From an uncultured Paracoccaceae bacterium (GTDB lineage Bacteria; Pseudomonadota; Alphaproteobacteria; Rhodobacterales; Rhodobacteraceae), in assembly GCA_947492475.1 (NCBI GenBank), contig CANLNM010000013.1, forward strand, positions 1 to 60,937: a stretch of DNA of 60,937 nucleotides, read 5' to 3'. The notes below the pieces were generated by a model, which did not search any database, was not told the DNA's origin, and worked only from the letters and a program-made list of their open reading frames with translations. Positions 18,486 through 28,800 of this stretch are shown piece by piece (position 1 is the stretch's first letter; every line of letters starts with the position of its first letter). The translations under genes were made by a program, and so were the position numbers.

Positions 18486-20399
18486 ATGTCCGAAGAAAAT
18501 GGTAAATTAAACCTCACCCGCCGTGGCATGCTGGGCGCAACTGCCACCGGTGCCGTGATTGCCGGCACAGGCATCGGCGCCAACTTGCTGACCGCAAAAC
18601 AGGCGTTGGCATCGACAAATGGCGACGCGTCGCTGGCCCCCGGTGAATTGGATGAATATTATGGGTTCTGGTCATCCGGCCAAACCGGCGAATTGCGCAT
18701 TCTGGGCGTGCCGTCCATGCGTGAATTCATGCGCGTGCCGGTGTTCAACCGCTGTTCGGCCACTGGCTGGGGCCAGACAAATGAATCCCTGAAAATCCTG
18801 ACCGAAGGTCTGTTGCCCGAAACCAAGGAATTCTTGGCGGCCAACGGCAAAGTCACCTATGATAACGGCGATTTGCACCACCCGCATATGTCGTTCACGG
18901 ACGGTGTTTATGACGGCCGGTTCATTTTCATGAACGACAAAGCCAACACCCGCGTCGCCCGTGTGCGCTGTGATGTGATGAAAACCGACAAGATCATCGA
19001 GATTCCAAATGCCATGGATATCCACGGCATGCGTCCGCAGAAATACCCCCGCACGGGCTATGTTTTTGCTAATGGTGAACACGAAGCACCGCTGGTCAAT
19101 GACGGCAAAATTCTGGACCAGCCAGAAGAATACGTAAACATTTTCACCGCGATTGACGGCGACGCAATGGAGGTCGCTTGGCAGGTGATTGTGTCTGGGA
19201 ACCTGGACAACACCGATTGCGATTATCAGGGCAAATACGCGTTTTCGACGTCCTATAACTCGGAAATGGGGATGAACCTGGCCGAGATGACCGAATCTGA
19301 AACCGACCACGTGGTTGTGTTCGACATCAAAGCGATTGAAGCCGCAGTAGCCGCCGGTAATTATCAGGAACTGAACGGCGTCAAAGTTGTCGATGGCCGC
19401 AAAGGGTCGGGCACCAACCTGACACGGTATGTGCCCATTCCAAATTCGCCACACGGTGTGAACGCAGCGCCAGACAAACGCCACATCATGATCAACGGCA
19501 AATTGTCGCCAACGGTTTCGGTGATCGACGTTGAAAAACTGGATGCGTTGTTCTCGGAAAATGCGGATGAACGGTCTTGCATCGTGGCCGAACCTCAGCT
19601 GGGTCTGGGGCCATTGCACACGGCGTTTGATAACCGCGGCAATGCCTACACAACCCTGTTCTTGGACAGCCAAGTTGTGAAATGGGACATCGCCAAAGCG
19701 ATCGAAGCCTTTGCCGGGGCTGACGTTGATCCGATTCTGGACAAAATCGACGTGCATTATCAGCCCGGCCACAATTCGACATCTATGGGTGAAACTGCGG
19801 ATGCCGATGGTAAATGGCTGATTTCGATGAACAAGTTCTCAAAGGACCGGTTCTTGAATGTGGGTCCGTTGAAGCCTGAAAACGAGCAGTTGATCGACAT
19901 TTCCGGCGACAAAATGGAACTGGTCCATGATGGCCCAACCTTTGCGGAACCCCATGATAGCATCATCGTGCGCCGCGATATTGTGAACCCTGTCAACGTT
20001 TGGGACCGCATGGATCCAATGTGGGAAGACGCCCGAATTCAGGCCGAGGCCGACGGTGTTGATCTGGATTGGGGCCACGAAGAGGTGATCCGCGACGGCA
20101 ACAAAGTGCGCGTCTATCTGTCATCCATCGCGCCTGAATTCTCGATGGAAAAATTCACCGTAAAACAGGGCGACGAAGTCACCGTTTATGTCACCAACAT
20201 GGACGAAATTGACGATGTGACCCACGGGTTCTGTCTGGCCAATTACGGCGTCGCAATGGAAGTCGGCCCACAAGCCACCGCGTCGGTGACATTTGTCGCC
20301 GAACGTCCCGGTGTGCACTGGTTCTATTGCCAATGGTTCTGTCATGCGCTGCACATGGAAATGCGCGGTCGTATGTTTGTTGAACCGCGCGAGGCATAA
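18486..20399 (+). CDS. nosZ: Nitrous oxide reductase NosZ, clade I (Tat-exported)
   Basis: A 637-residue enzyme reducing N2O to N2 in the periplasm. AAGGAGGAAC precedes the ATG. The Tat signal is [19 protein letters not shown]. The seven-bladed propeller carries the CuZ histidines, including [12 protein letters not shown] and [10 protein letters not shown]. The cupredoxin tail holds the CuA ligands Cys615, Cys619, His623 and Met626 in [12 protein letters not shown]. Length and the Tat signal place it in clade I. All key ligands seen are intact, so it should be active if copper loading works. It lies between nosR and nosD in the usual order. Confidence 0.98.
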   Translation: MSEENGKLNLTRRGMLGATATGAVIAGTGIGANLLTAKQALASTNGDASLAPGELDEYYGFWSSGQTGELRILGVPSMREFMRVPVFNRCSATGWGQTNESLKILTEGLLPETKEFLAANGKVTYDNGDLHHPHMSFTDGVYDGRFIFMNDKANTRVARVRCDVMKTDKIIEIPNAMDIHGMRPQKYPRTGYVFANGEHEAPLVNDGKILDQPEEYVNIFTAIDGDAMEVAWQVIVSGNLDNTDCDYQGKYAFSTSYNSEMGMNLAEMTESETDHVVVFDIKAIEAAVAAGNYQELNGVKVVDGRKGSGTNLTRYVPIPNSPHGVNAAPDKRHIMINGKLSPTVSVIDVEKLDALFSENADERSCIVAEPQLGLGPLHTAFDNRGNAYTTLFLDSQVVKWDIAKAIEAFAGADVDPILDKIDVHYQPGHNSTSMGETADADGKWLISMNKFSKDRFLNVGPLKPENEQLIDISGDKMELVHDGPTFAEPHDSIIVRRDIVNPVNVWDRMDPMWEDARIQAEADGVDLDWGHEEVIRDGNKVRVYLSSIAPEFSMEKFTVKQGDEVTVYVTNMDEIDDVTHGFCLANYGVAMEVGPQATASVTFVAERPGVHWFYCQWFCHALHMEMRGRMFVEPREA

Positions 20400-20401
20400 T
20401 C

Positions 20402-21652
20402 ATGCGGTGGTTCCTGTTCATGAGCGCCCTGATGGTCGGTCCGGTTTGGGCCGAAACATGGGATGTGCCCAATCGGGCAGGGGCCATTGCGCAAACATTG
20501 CTTCAGGCGGAGGGCGGCGACGTCCTTCGGCTGGAGCCCGGAACCTATTTCGAAAACATCGTTCTGGATCGACCCGTCACATTGGACGGGCAGGGCCATG
20601 CCATTATTGATGGCGGCGGCACAGGATCGGTGATTACCGTGACCGGACCGGGGATTGTGGTGCAGGGATTGACCATTATCGGGTCGGGGTCGGATCACGA
20701 AACCATTGATTCCGGCATTCAGCTGACCAAAACTTCCGTCGCCCCGCAGGTGTTGAACAACACCTTGATTGGCAACCTATACGGGGTTGATATTCACGGT
20801 GCTAAGGATGCGCTGGTGCAGGGCAATCACATCGAAGGCCGCCAAGATCGCCACGTCAACGCACGCGGGAATGGCGTTTATGTGTGGAACGCGCCGGGGG
20901 CTGTGGTGGACGATAACTTCGTTCAATATGGCCGCGACGGTGTGTTTGTGAATTCCTCAAAACGCAACCGGTTCACCAATAACGAATTTCGCGATCTGCG
21001 GTTTGCCGTCCATTATATGTATGCCGACGATTCCGAAGTGTCGGGCAATCTGTCGATCAACAATGACCTCGGCTATGCGGTGATGTTTACGCGGCGGGTG
21101 CGGGTGATGGACAACATTTCGATCAATGACCGCGAACATGGTGTGATGCTGAACTATGCCAACCATTCGGTGTTTACCGGCAATGTGGTGCTGGGTGCGC
21201 AGGAAAAATGCACGTTTCTATATAACGCCCATAGCAATGAATTTAGCGGCAATTGGTTCGAAGGCTGCGGCATCGGCATCCATTTCACCGCCGGGAGCCA
21301 GAACAATCAGATCGTGGACAATGCCTTTGTCGGCAATCGCACGCAGGTCAAATATGTGTCAACGCAATGGGATGAATGGTCCGAAAACGGGCGCGGCAAT
21401 TTCTGGTCTGACAACACCGCCTTTGATGTGGATGGCAACGGGATTGGCGACGCCCCTTATCGGCCCAATGACAGCATGGATCACGTGCTGTGGACCCAAC
21501 CTAGCGCTAAATTGCTGCTGGGGTCGCCCGCTGTGCAATTGGTGCGATGGTCGCAATCCACGTTTCCCGCGCTGCTGCCAGGTGGCGTGATTGATTCCAA
21601 TCCTTTGATGCAGGCCACGCCCCCCGCCGCCATGGAAAGGCTGCCAGAATGA
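20402..21652 (+). CDS. nosD: NosD, periplasmic copper-site maturation protein
   Basis: A 416-residue protein with a signal peptide (MRWFLFMSALMVGPVWA) and a right-handed beta-helix of repeating turns (GNxxxGNH-like periods, many Asn and Gly), typical of NosD/CASH proteins. It starts two bases after the nosZ stop. It works with the NosFY ABC transporter and NosL to deliver copper to the CuZ centre. The C-terminal region ends with the conserved GIGDAPYRP segment. The last bases overlap the nosF start in an ATGA arrangement. Confidence 0.95.
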   Translation: MRWFLFMSALMVGPVWAETWDVPNRAGAIAQTLLQAEGGDVLRLEPGTYFENIVLDRPVTLDGQGHAIIDGGGTGSVITVTGPGIVVQGLTIIGSGSDHETIDSGIQLTKTSVAPQVLNNTLIGNLYGVDIHGAKDALVQGNHIEGRQDRHVNARGNGVYVWNAPGAVVDDNFVQYGRDGVFVNSSKRNRFTNNEFRDLRFAVHYMYADDSEVSGNLSINNDLGYAVMFTRRVRVMDNISINDREHGVMLNYANHSVFTGNVVLGAQEKCTFLYNAHSNEFSGNWFEGCGIGIHFTAGSQNNQIVDNAFVGNRTQVKYVSTQWDEWSENGRGNFWSDNTAFDVDGNGIGDAPYRPNDSMDHVLWTQPSAKLLLGSPAVQLVRWSQSTFPALLPGGVIDSNPLMQATPPAAMERLPE

Positions 21653-22542
21653 CCAATCCAACTCTAACCATCCGCGATCTGCGCAAAATGCGCGGCAAAT
21701 CTGAGGTTCTGCAAGGCGTCGATTTAAACGTCGCGCCGGGGGAACGTGTGGCGCTGTTGGGCCATAACGGGGCCGGGAAATCGACCCTGTTCAAATGTGT
21801 TTTGGGCCTGACGCGGATATCCGGCGGGCAGGTGGACATCGCCGGTGCGCGCCCCGGATCGGGGGCGGCCCGGCGCAACATCGCCTTCCTGCCAGAAGCG
21901 GTGTCCTTTCACAAAGCATTGACCGGACGTGAACAGCTAAACGTGTTTGCGCGGTTGGAAAAATCAGAGGCCAACATAGCGCAATTGCTGGATCGCGTGG
22001 GCTTGGCGGATGCAATGGATCGCCGGATTGGCACCTATTCCAAAGGCATGCGGCAACGTCTGGGATTGGCGCAAATGCTGCTGGGGCGGCCGAAATTGGC
22101 GCTGCTCGATGAACCGACCAGCGGGCTGGATCCGATTTCGCGCCAGGACCTGTATGACATCATCGACGAAATGGCCGGGCAAGGGACCGCCATTGTGATT
22201 GCGTCCCACGCCCTGACCGAAGTCGAGGCCCGCACCGACCGCATCGCCATTCTGCGCAAAGGCGTAAAAGTGGCGGATGACACGTTGTCTAACCTGTCCA
22301 TCCGGGCTGGGTTGCCGATCCGGCTGCGGTTTGAAACCCAAACCAACGCCGATCAGATCGCCGCGCAAATGGGCGGCACGCGGATCAACGGCGCGTCTGT
22401 CGAAATCAAATGTCCCGCCAGCGAAAAGATGCAGCATCTGCGTCGGATTGCCGATCTGGGGGACGTGATCTGTGATCTGGATGTGATCCCGCCGCGGCTG
22501 GATGATCTCTATCACCATTATGCAAAAGGAGACGCGCAATGA
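21649..22542 (+). CDS. nosF: NosF, ABC transporter ATPase of the NosDFY complex
   Basis: A 297-residue ABC ATPase. Walker A is LLGHNGAGKSTLFK, the signature is YSKGMRQRLGLAQ and Walker B is LALLDEPTSGLDP. It pairs with the NosY permease and docks to NosD in the periplasm during copper-site assembly of NosZ. It overlaps nosD at its start and nosY at its end by four bases each, so translation is coupled. Confidence 0.96.
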   Translation: MTNPTLTIRDLRKMRGKSEVLQGVDLNVAPGERVALLGHNGAGKSTLFKCVLGLTRISGGQVDIAGARPGSGAARRNIAFLPEAVSFHKALTGREQLNVFARLEKSEANIAQLLDRVGLADAMDRRIGTYSKGMRQRLGLAQMLLGRPKLALLDEPTSGLDPISRQDLYDIIDEMAGQGTAIVIASHALTEVEARTDRIAILRKGVKVADDTLSNLSIRAGLPIRLRFETQTNADQIAAQMGGTRINGASVEIKCPASEKMQHLRRIADLGDVICDLDVIPPRLDDLYHHYAKGDAQ

Positions 22543-23360
22543 CCCGTTTTCTGGCCATCACCCGCGCAGAAATCCTGATCCTGCGCCGCAATTTCTGGCT
22601 GTTCACCGCGACCTTGATCATGGTGCTGTTTGCACTGGCGCTGACCTTTGCCGGGTCCGCGCCAACCGGGTCGCTGGGCGTGGATATGTTAACGGTGTCC
22701 GTCGCGTCGATGACGACGCTGTCCGTTTATCTGGCGCCGCTTTTGGCGTTGATGATTTCCTTTGATGCCATCGCGGGCGAAGCCGACCGGGGATCGCTGG
22801 CGTTGCTGCTGACTTATCCGGCGGGGCGGGGCGAAATCCTGTTGGGTAAATTCTGTGCCCATCTGTTTGCCCTGTCGATTGCGATGATCGTTGGCTTTGG
22901 CAGTGCAGGCGCGGTTGCGGCGTTTTTGGGCGGCGCAGGCTCTGAAAGTTTGCTGGCACTGCTGCGCTTAATCCTGACCTCGATCCTGTTGGGGGCTGTG
23001 TTTTTATCGCTGGGTTATCTGGTCTCGGCGCTGGCCAATGGGGCCACGGCGGCGGCGGGCATGGCGGCGGGCATTTGGCTGGTCTTTGTGGTGTTGTTCG
23101 ATCTGGGATTGCTGGGCGCAGTTGTCATGGATCAAGGCGGCACCTTTACCAAATCCGTATTCCCGTGGCTGTTGGTGGCCAATCCTGCGGATGCGTTCCG
23201 GGTTTGGAACATCGCCGCGTCAGACGGGGTTGCCATGACAACCGGGATGGCCGGGGCCGCGCGCGCCTTGCCGTTTTGGGTTGCTCCGGCATCGCTGTTG
23301 GTCTGGCCGATTTTGTCATTTGCCACGGCGCATTTCGCGTTCCGAAAGGTCGAACCATGA
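22539..23360 (+). CDS. nosY: NosY, ABC transporter permease of the NosDFY complex
   Basis: A 273-residue protein with about six membrane segments, of the ABC-2 permease type. Recognisable NosY features are the early RAEILILRRNFWLF stretch, the DAIAGEADRGSLALLLTYP loop and the FCAHLFALSIAM helix. It forms a dimer in the inner membrane with NosF. Its stop overlaps the nosL ATG in ATGA. Confidence 0.95.
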   Translation: MTRFLAITRAEILILRRNFWLFTATLIMVLFALALTFAGSAPTGSLGVDMLTVSVASMTTLSVYLAPLLALMISFDAIAGEADRGSLALLLTYPAGRGEILLGKFCAHLFALSIAMIVGFGSAGAVAAFLGGAGSESLLALLRLILTSILLGAVFLSLGYLVSALANGATAAAGMAAGIWLVFVVLFDLGLLGAVVMDQGGTFTKSVFPWLLVANPADAFRVWNIAASDGVAMTTGMAGAARALPFWVAPASLLVWPILSFATAHFAFRKVEP

Positions 23361-23875
23361 AGCCGCTGATCCTGATTGCCTGCTGCGCGCTGATCGCCTG
23401 CAAAGAAGAAGTCGCCACAGCGCCGCCCGCCCCGGTCGCCATGACCGAGGCCGCGTTAAGCCATTTTTGCCAGATGAACGTTCTGGAACATGGCGGTCCC
23501 AAAGGGCAGATCCATCTAGAAGGACACCCAAGCCCGCTGTTTTTTGCCCAAGTGCGCGATCTGGTGACCTATGTCAAAAGCCCGGAACGGGTCGCGGATA
23601 TGGAGGCCATCTATGTCAGTGATATGGGCATGGCAGACAGCTGGCGCTATCCGGGGGCGGAAAACTGGATCGACGCGGAACAGGCCGTTTATGTGGTTGG
23701 CTCGAATGTGGCGGGGGGCATGGGGGCGCCTGAAATAGTGCCGTTTTCTGATGCGCAATCGGCCCAAGGTTTCATCGATCAATATGGCGGACAGCTGCAT
23801 GCCCTAGCTGATATTCCAGAGGATGCCGTGTTAGGTCCCGTTGATCTGGACGCCCCATTGGAGACCCCCCTATGA
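23357..23875 (+). CDS. nosL: NosL, outer-face copper chaperone lipoprotein
   Basis: A 172-residue lipoprotein. The start at 23357 overlaps the nosY stop; frames extending further upstream run inside nosY and are not real. The lipobox is LIAC, with Cys15 the likely lipid-bearing residue. The copper-binding region is likely FCQMNVLEHGGPKGQ, which has Cys, Met and His. NosL donates Cu(I) to the NosDFY-NosZ assembly. It overlaps nosX by four bases. Confidence 0.93.
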   Translation: MKPLILIACCALIACKEEVATAPPAPVAMTEAALSHFCQMNVLEHGGPKGQIHLEGHPSPLFFAQVRDLVTYVKSPERVADMEAIYVSDMGMADSWRYPGAENWIDAEQAVYVVGSNVAGGMGAPEIVPFSDAQSAQGFIDQYGGQLHALADIPEDAVLGPVDLDAPLETPL

Positions 23876-24756
23876 CCATTTTCAACCGTCGTCGGTTCCT
23901 TGCGATGTCCGCGTCAACTTTGGCTGTGCCTGCAATGGCGGGGCAGGCGGATGTGGCCATTTGGCGGGGCAGCGCCTTAGGTGCACCGGCCAGTTTGCAC
24001 ATCGTGGGGCTGAGCCAAATCCAAGCGCAACCGATTTTTGATCAGGTTGAGGCGGAATTGCTACGGCTAGAGCTGATCTATAGTCTATACCGCCCCAATT
24101 CGCAGATTATGCAGCTGAACACGACCGGTGTTTTAGATCATCCCGCGCCTGAATTGCTTGGGGTGCTCAGCCTGTCTGGCGCGTTGCATGATGCGTCAGA
24201 TGGGGCGTTTGATCCAACCATTCAGCCGCTGTGGCAGGCGCGCGCGGGACTGGACGCGGCCAATGGGCCGGTCGGTTGGTCGCATCTGCGCTTTGACACC
24301 CATAAGGTGGTGTTTGAACGTCCCGGCATGGCGATGACACTGAACGGCATCGCCCAAGGCGCGGTGACAGATCAGATCGCCACATTGCTGCGCGGGATGG
24401 GGTTGCAAAACATTCTGATCGATATGGGCGAAGTGGCCGCAATTGGGGGGCATGAAAACGGGTCTGATTGGCAGGTCGGCATTGCTGATCCAGAGGGTCA
24501 GATCGTTCAGCGGATCACTCTGCGGGACCGGGCCTTGGCCACGTCAGCGCCGATGCCATCCTTTGGATCGGACATGGCGCATATTTTCCATCCAAACGGG
24601 ACCCCTGCGGTAAATCAGCTCGTTTCGATATCCGCGCCTAACGCGATGCTGGCGGATGGGTTATCTACTGCTATGTGTATGATAGAGCCTGCAAATATTG
24701 GATCAGTCCTTCAACTGTTCCCGCATGCACGTGTTGAAAAAATAATGTCACTCTGA
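23872..24756 (+). CDS. nosX: NosX, ApbE-type FMN transferase
   Basis: A 294-residue ApbE-family flavin transferase with a Tat-like signal (NRRRFLAMSASTLAVPAMA). The family segments LYRPNSQIMQLN, ASDGAFDPTIQPLW, LNGIAQGAVTDQIA and LIDMGEVAAIG are present. It attaches FMN to the SGAT threonine of NosR in the periplasm. It is the last of the seven coupled nos genes and is followed after 11 bases by a cytochrome gene. Confidence 0.95.
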   Translation: MTIFNRRRFLAMSASTLAVPAMAGQADVAIWRGSALGAPASLHIVGLSQIQAQPIFDQVEAELLRLELIYSLYRPNSQIMQLNTTGVLDHPAPELLGVLSLSGALHDASDGAFDPTIQPLWQARAGLDAANGPVGWSHLRFDTHKVVFERPGMAMTLNGIAQGAVTDQIATLLRGMGLQNILIDMGEVAAIGGHENGSDWQVGIADPEGQIVQRITLRDRALATSAPMPSFGSDMAHIFHPNGTPAVNQLVSISAPNAMLADGLSTAMCMIEPANIGSVLQLFPHARVEKIMSL

Positions 24757-24767
24757 AAGGTAAATAG

Positions 24768-25154
24768 ATGATCAAATCGAAGATTCTGGCGCTTGGCGCT
24801 GTTGTGGCAACATCCTTTGCTGTTCCTGTTTTCGCGGATGGTGATGCCGATGCGGGCCGCCGCGTGTTCAACCGTTGCAAGGCCTGCCACGCCGTGGGCG
24901 AAGACGCCCGCAACAAAGTGGGCCCAGTGCTGAACGGCGTTGTTGGCGCGGCGCCAGGCTTGGCCGCTGATTTCAGCTATTCTGACGAAATGCTGGCCGC
25001 CGCCGAAGGTGGGATGGTCTGGGATGCGGAAACATTGACCGCGTTTCTGACAGATCCCAGCGCGCTGGTTCCGGGCACAAAAATGTCCTTTGCTGGCCTG
25101 CGCCGCGAAGGCGATATTGCCGATGTGATCGCCTATCTGGCGACATTCGAATAA
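24768..25154 (+). CDS. Periplasmic class I cytochrome c (c2/c550-like)
   Basis: A 128-residue protein with a signal peptide (to about residue 23, VFADG) and one haem site CKACH at residues 37-41. The distal ligand is probably Met106 in GTKMSF. It starts 11 bases after nosX with AAAGG upstream and is followed by a strong terminator, so it is the last gene of the nos transcript. Cytochrome c2-type proteins can donate electrons to NosZ CuA; that role is inferred from position. Confidence 0.9.
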   Translation: MIKSKILALGAVVATSFAVPVFADGDADAGRRVFNRCKACHAVGEDARNKVGPVLNGVVGAAPGLAADFSYSDEMLAAAEGGMVWDAETLTAFLTDPSALVPGTKMSFAGLRREGDIADVIAYLATFE

Positions 25155-25172
25155 AATATCTGACGCGTTTTG

Positions 25173-25208
25173 CCCTGCCTGTCCGGATGAGGATGGGCAG
25201 GGTTTTTT
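25173..25208 (+). terminator. Rho-independent terminator of the nos operon
   Basis: The arms CCCTGCCTGTCC and GGATGGGCAGGG form a 12-pair stem (two wobble pairs) with a 6-base loop, followed directly by TTTTTT. It lies between the cytochrome stop and the convergent marR stop. Confidence 0.93.
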
Positions 25209-25219
25209 GTGGCAAATTC

Positions 25220-25678
25220 TTAAAACCGATCCAGTGGCTTGGTTTCCCCAACCAACAATGCGGCCAGTAATTCATCCAGTAACAAATGCTGTTTTGGGCT
25301 AAGTTTGTCACTGAAATGCGCTTGGTTTTCGCGCACGATTGGGTGACACAGGTCCAGCTTGTCCTGCCCCAGAGGGGTTAAGCTGAGGTGACGGGATCGG
25401 CCATCTGTTTCGGTCAGGGCCTGATCAATCAACCCGTCTTTACGCATCTGCACCAACAGCCGCGATGTGGCCTGTCGGGTGATGCCGATATAATCCGCGA
25501 TGTCCGAGGGTGTCGTGACATTTTCAAGCCCAATCCCAGACAAAACACACCACCGCAGCCGGGTGATCCCATGCGGGGCCAGCGCCGTTTCTAACCGGTT
25601 TTGGATGTGTTTGGACAATCGGCTCAGCCGATACCCCAGCCCCTGATGCAACGCGTAATCGTCCTTGGTTTCTGTCAC
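25220..25678 (-). CDS. MarR-family transcriptional regulator, probable dehalogenase repressor
   Basis: A 152-residue MarR protein with the winged helix-turn-helix in the middle (TPSDIADYIGITRQATSRLLVQMRKDGLI) and the wing TDGRSRHLSLTPLGQ. MarR proteins are usually released from DNA by phenolic or other aromatic ligands. It is divergent from the reductive dehalogenase gene, with 101-137 bases between them and an inverted repeat at 25740-25760. The likely job is to sense the halogenated substrate and derepress the dehalogenase; this is inference. Confidence 0.9.
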   Translation of the reverse strand: MTETKDDYALHQGLGYRLSRLSKHIQNRLETALAPHGITRLRWCVLSGIGLENVTTPSDIADYIGITRQATSRLLVQMRKDGLIDQALTETDGRSRHLSLTPLGQDKLDLCHPIVRENQAHFSDKLSPKQHLLLDELLAALLVGETKPLDRF

Positions 25679-25739
25679 GTCCGGCTCCTGAATGGGGGTA
25701 GGGGGTTAACACATTGACAGTTTAATGCGCAGTGATGAT

Positions 25740-25760
25740 AATTAGCAAGGATTACTAATT
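25740..25760. promoter_or_regulatory. Candidate MarR operator in the marR-rdhA gap
   Basis: AATTAG and CTAATT arms separated by nine bases lie in the divergent promoter region of marR and the dehalogenase gene. The size and symmetry fit a MarR dimer site. Confidence 0.5.
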
Positions 25761-25815
25761 CAATCAGCACAGGTGATGCATGGGCGCACGGTTTTCGACA
25801 GGCAAGGAACGGGCG

Positions 25816-28800
25816 ATGCATCTGGGGCCGTTTTCGCTTGAGACATTGAAACGCCATGGGGCGGTTGACCTGTTGAACGTGCCGTCATTTGATCCATTGC
25901 GGTTTCACATCCCTGAGCGGCCAACATCCATCGTGAATGCGATGGGCGATCATATGGCGATGCTGGACGCGATCCGCGACGGCATGGTGAACCGGGCAAA
26001 ATCGCAGGTGCCTGACGATGTGGTCGAGCGATCTAATCATTTAAAATCATTCGGTTACTTTGCAGATGCTTCTATGGTTGGGGTATGCGAAATCCCTGAT
26101 TTGGCGCGGCTTGAAACCCCGTATCGCAATCCAGATATCGACCGGTTGGCGGTCGAGCTACAGACACGACAGACCAAAACATTTGCCTCTGGCATCGACA
26201 TGATTATGGCCGATTTAAAGGAATCCATGTCGGCCCCGCCCACCACAATTGACGGGCATAAAAACGCAATTGTGTTTCTTTATGAACATCCACGGGACCC
26301 GGTTGCGTCTGAACCGGGGGCGGATTGGATTATGGGGGCGACGGCGCATCGGTCGGCTTTGTTGGCGGCGGAAACTGCGGCCGTCATCGCCAATTACATC
26401 CGTTTGTTAGGATTTGAGGCCCGCGCGCATACGGCGACCACTTCGGATGTGGACCTGAACACATTGGCGGTCGCGTCTGGTTTGGCGATGGTGCAAAACG
26501 GTCAGGTGGTTGCCCCGTATTTGGGTGTTTGCTTTGGGATTGCTGCGGTGACAACGTCGATGGATTTGTCCGCAGATTTGCCTTTGGCCGAACTGCCACA
26601 ATCGCAGCACAAGGCCCCGTTTGCGCAGCGTGATTTTGCCATGGGCGCCCACCCGTTTGAGACCCTAAAACGGGTCCAGAACCCGACCACATTTATTGAC
26701 GAACCTCGTGTGCCGCGTGTGCCTAAACGTACCGATATGTTCAGTCGCGCCTTGTTTGGTGATATGGGCAAGCCGTTGCAGGACAAAGCCAAGGGCGGGC
26801 ATTATGTGCGAAAATCCGCGCCGTCTATGGCGCAGCGTCGCGCGCTTGGGGCGTTTGTGTTGCTACAAGATGGCGAAGTTCAGGTGGAACAGAGCCGCAT
26901 TCCACCGCAAAAGGCCCATGATCTGGTTAAGGCCGCCAGCTATTTTCTAGGTGTGGATGCGGTGGGCATTTCGCGGTGCCCGGATTGGACATGGTATTCG
27001 CATGATGCGGCGGGACAGGAAATTGACCCGCCCCATGATCAGGCGATTTCGATGATCGTGGATCAGGGTTTTGACACAATGGAAGGGTCATCAGGCGATG
27101 ATTGGATCGCCGTGGCCATGTCGATGCGGGCCTATCTTAGGTTTTCGTTGCAGGGCGGGGTGATCGCGCGGCAATTGCGCAATATCGGCTACAAAGCCAA
27201 AGCACATACCGTGATGGATGGCGAAGTGTTGCAGCCGCCATTGCTGTTGCTGGCTGGTTTGGGTGAGGTCAGCCGCATTGGCGAAGTGATCCTGAACCCC
27301 TATCTGGGACCGCGTTTGAAATCGGGCGTGGTGACGACCGATCTGCCGATGGTTCATGACCTGCCCATTGATTTTGGGCTGCAAAAGTTCTGTGATTCTT
27401 GCAAAAAATGCGCGCGCGAATGTCCGTCAGGGGCCATCACGGCGGGCCCGAAACTGATGTTTAATGGCTATGAAATCTGGAAATCGGACAGCCAGAAATG
27501 CGCCACATATCGGATTTCGACCGAAGGCGGCGCGATGTGCGGGCGCTGTATGAAAACCTGCCCGTGGAACCTAGAAGGCGTGCTGGCGGATCGGGCGTTT
27601 CGCTGGGCCGCGATGAAAATGCCAGCCACTGCCCCGGTGTTGGCCAAGTTGGATGACGTGATGAACCGGGGCGCGTTGAATCCGGTGAAAAAGTGGTGGT
27701 GGGATTTGGAAATTGATGCGGAGGGCGGCTATGGCGCGGCGCGCAATCCGGTCAATGAACGGTCGCTGCAAAAGGATCTGAACCTGAAATATGAGGATCA
27801 GACATTGGCGGTTTATCCGGCCAATCTGGCGCCGCATCCCTATCCGTATCCCTATCCGATGGACCGCGAAAAGGGCATCGAAGCCTATCAGGAAATGATC
27901 ACCGCCGAGGCCTATAAGGCGCGGTTGGAACAGGGTGACGTGCAGGGGCTGGCGCATGAAATTGCCACCCACGACGACAGCCCCGTGGTGCAAGTGGTGA
28001 TCAGCAAAGCCGAGCCGATGGGGCAGGGGATCACCAAATATGAGATGCGCGCCTTGGACGGGTCGGATTTGCCCGAATGGCAGGCTGGGGCGCATTTGGA
28101 CATTGTCGTTGCACCCGAATTTCTGCGGCAATATTCGATGTCGGGCAATCCTGCGGACAGATCCACCTATCAGATTGGCGTTCTAAAAGAACAAGCAGGT
28201 CGTGGCGGGTCGGCATTGCTGCACCGGATTTTCGCAGAGGGACGCAAGGTGTTTGTGTCCAAACCGATCAACCATTTCCCTTTGGTGGCCGGGGCCAGCA
28301 AAACCTATCTGATGGGCGGCGGAATCGGGATCACGCCGATGATCGCCATGGCCCATGAATTGCACGCAAAAGGCGCTGCGTTTGAGTTGCATTATTCGGG
28401 TCGATCCCGCGCGCAGATGGGATATCTGGACGATTTGGCCGCGATGCCCTGGGCGCAAAATGTGCAGGTGCATGTATCATCCGAAGGCAGCCGCGCCCAT
28501 TTGGATGACATCCTGAAATACACACCCGGCGCGCATGTTTATACCTGCGGCGCCGACGCTTATATGATGGCGGTCATGGATGCGGCATCCGATTTCCCCG
28601 AAGAAAACCGGCATCTGGAATATTTCAGCGTGCCTGACATGCCGGATTATGAAAACCACGCCTTTTCAATCAAGCTGATGAAATCCGGGCGGGTTTTGCA
28701 GGTCCCTGCGGATCGCACCGCGTCGGATGTGTTGCTTGAAAATGGGGTGCATGTGGATGTGAAATGTTCCGATGGGATTTGCGGCGTGTGCAAATGCGGA

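Noticed and set aside
18672-19772. A 366-codon minus-strand frame opposite nosZ
   Set aside because: Antisense shadow of nosZ with no recognisable family sequence.
23075-23875. A longer version of NosL starting inside nosY
   Set aside because: The lipoprotein signal begins at 23357 with an ATGA overlap; the upstream part is nosY read in another frame.
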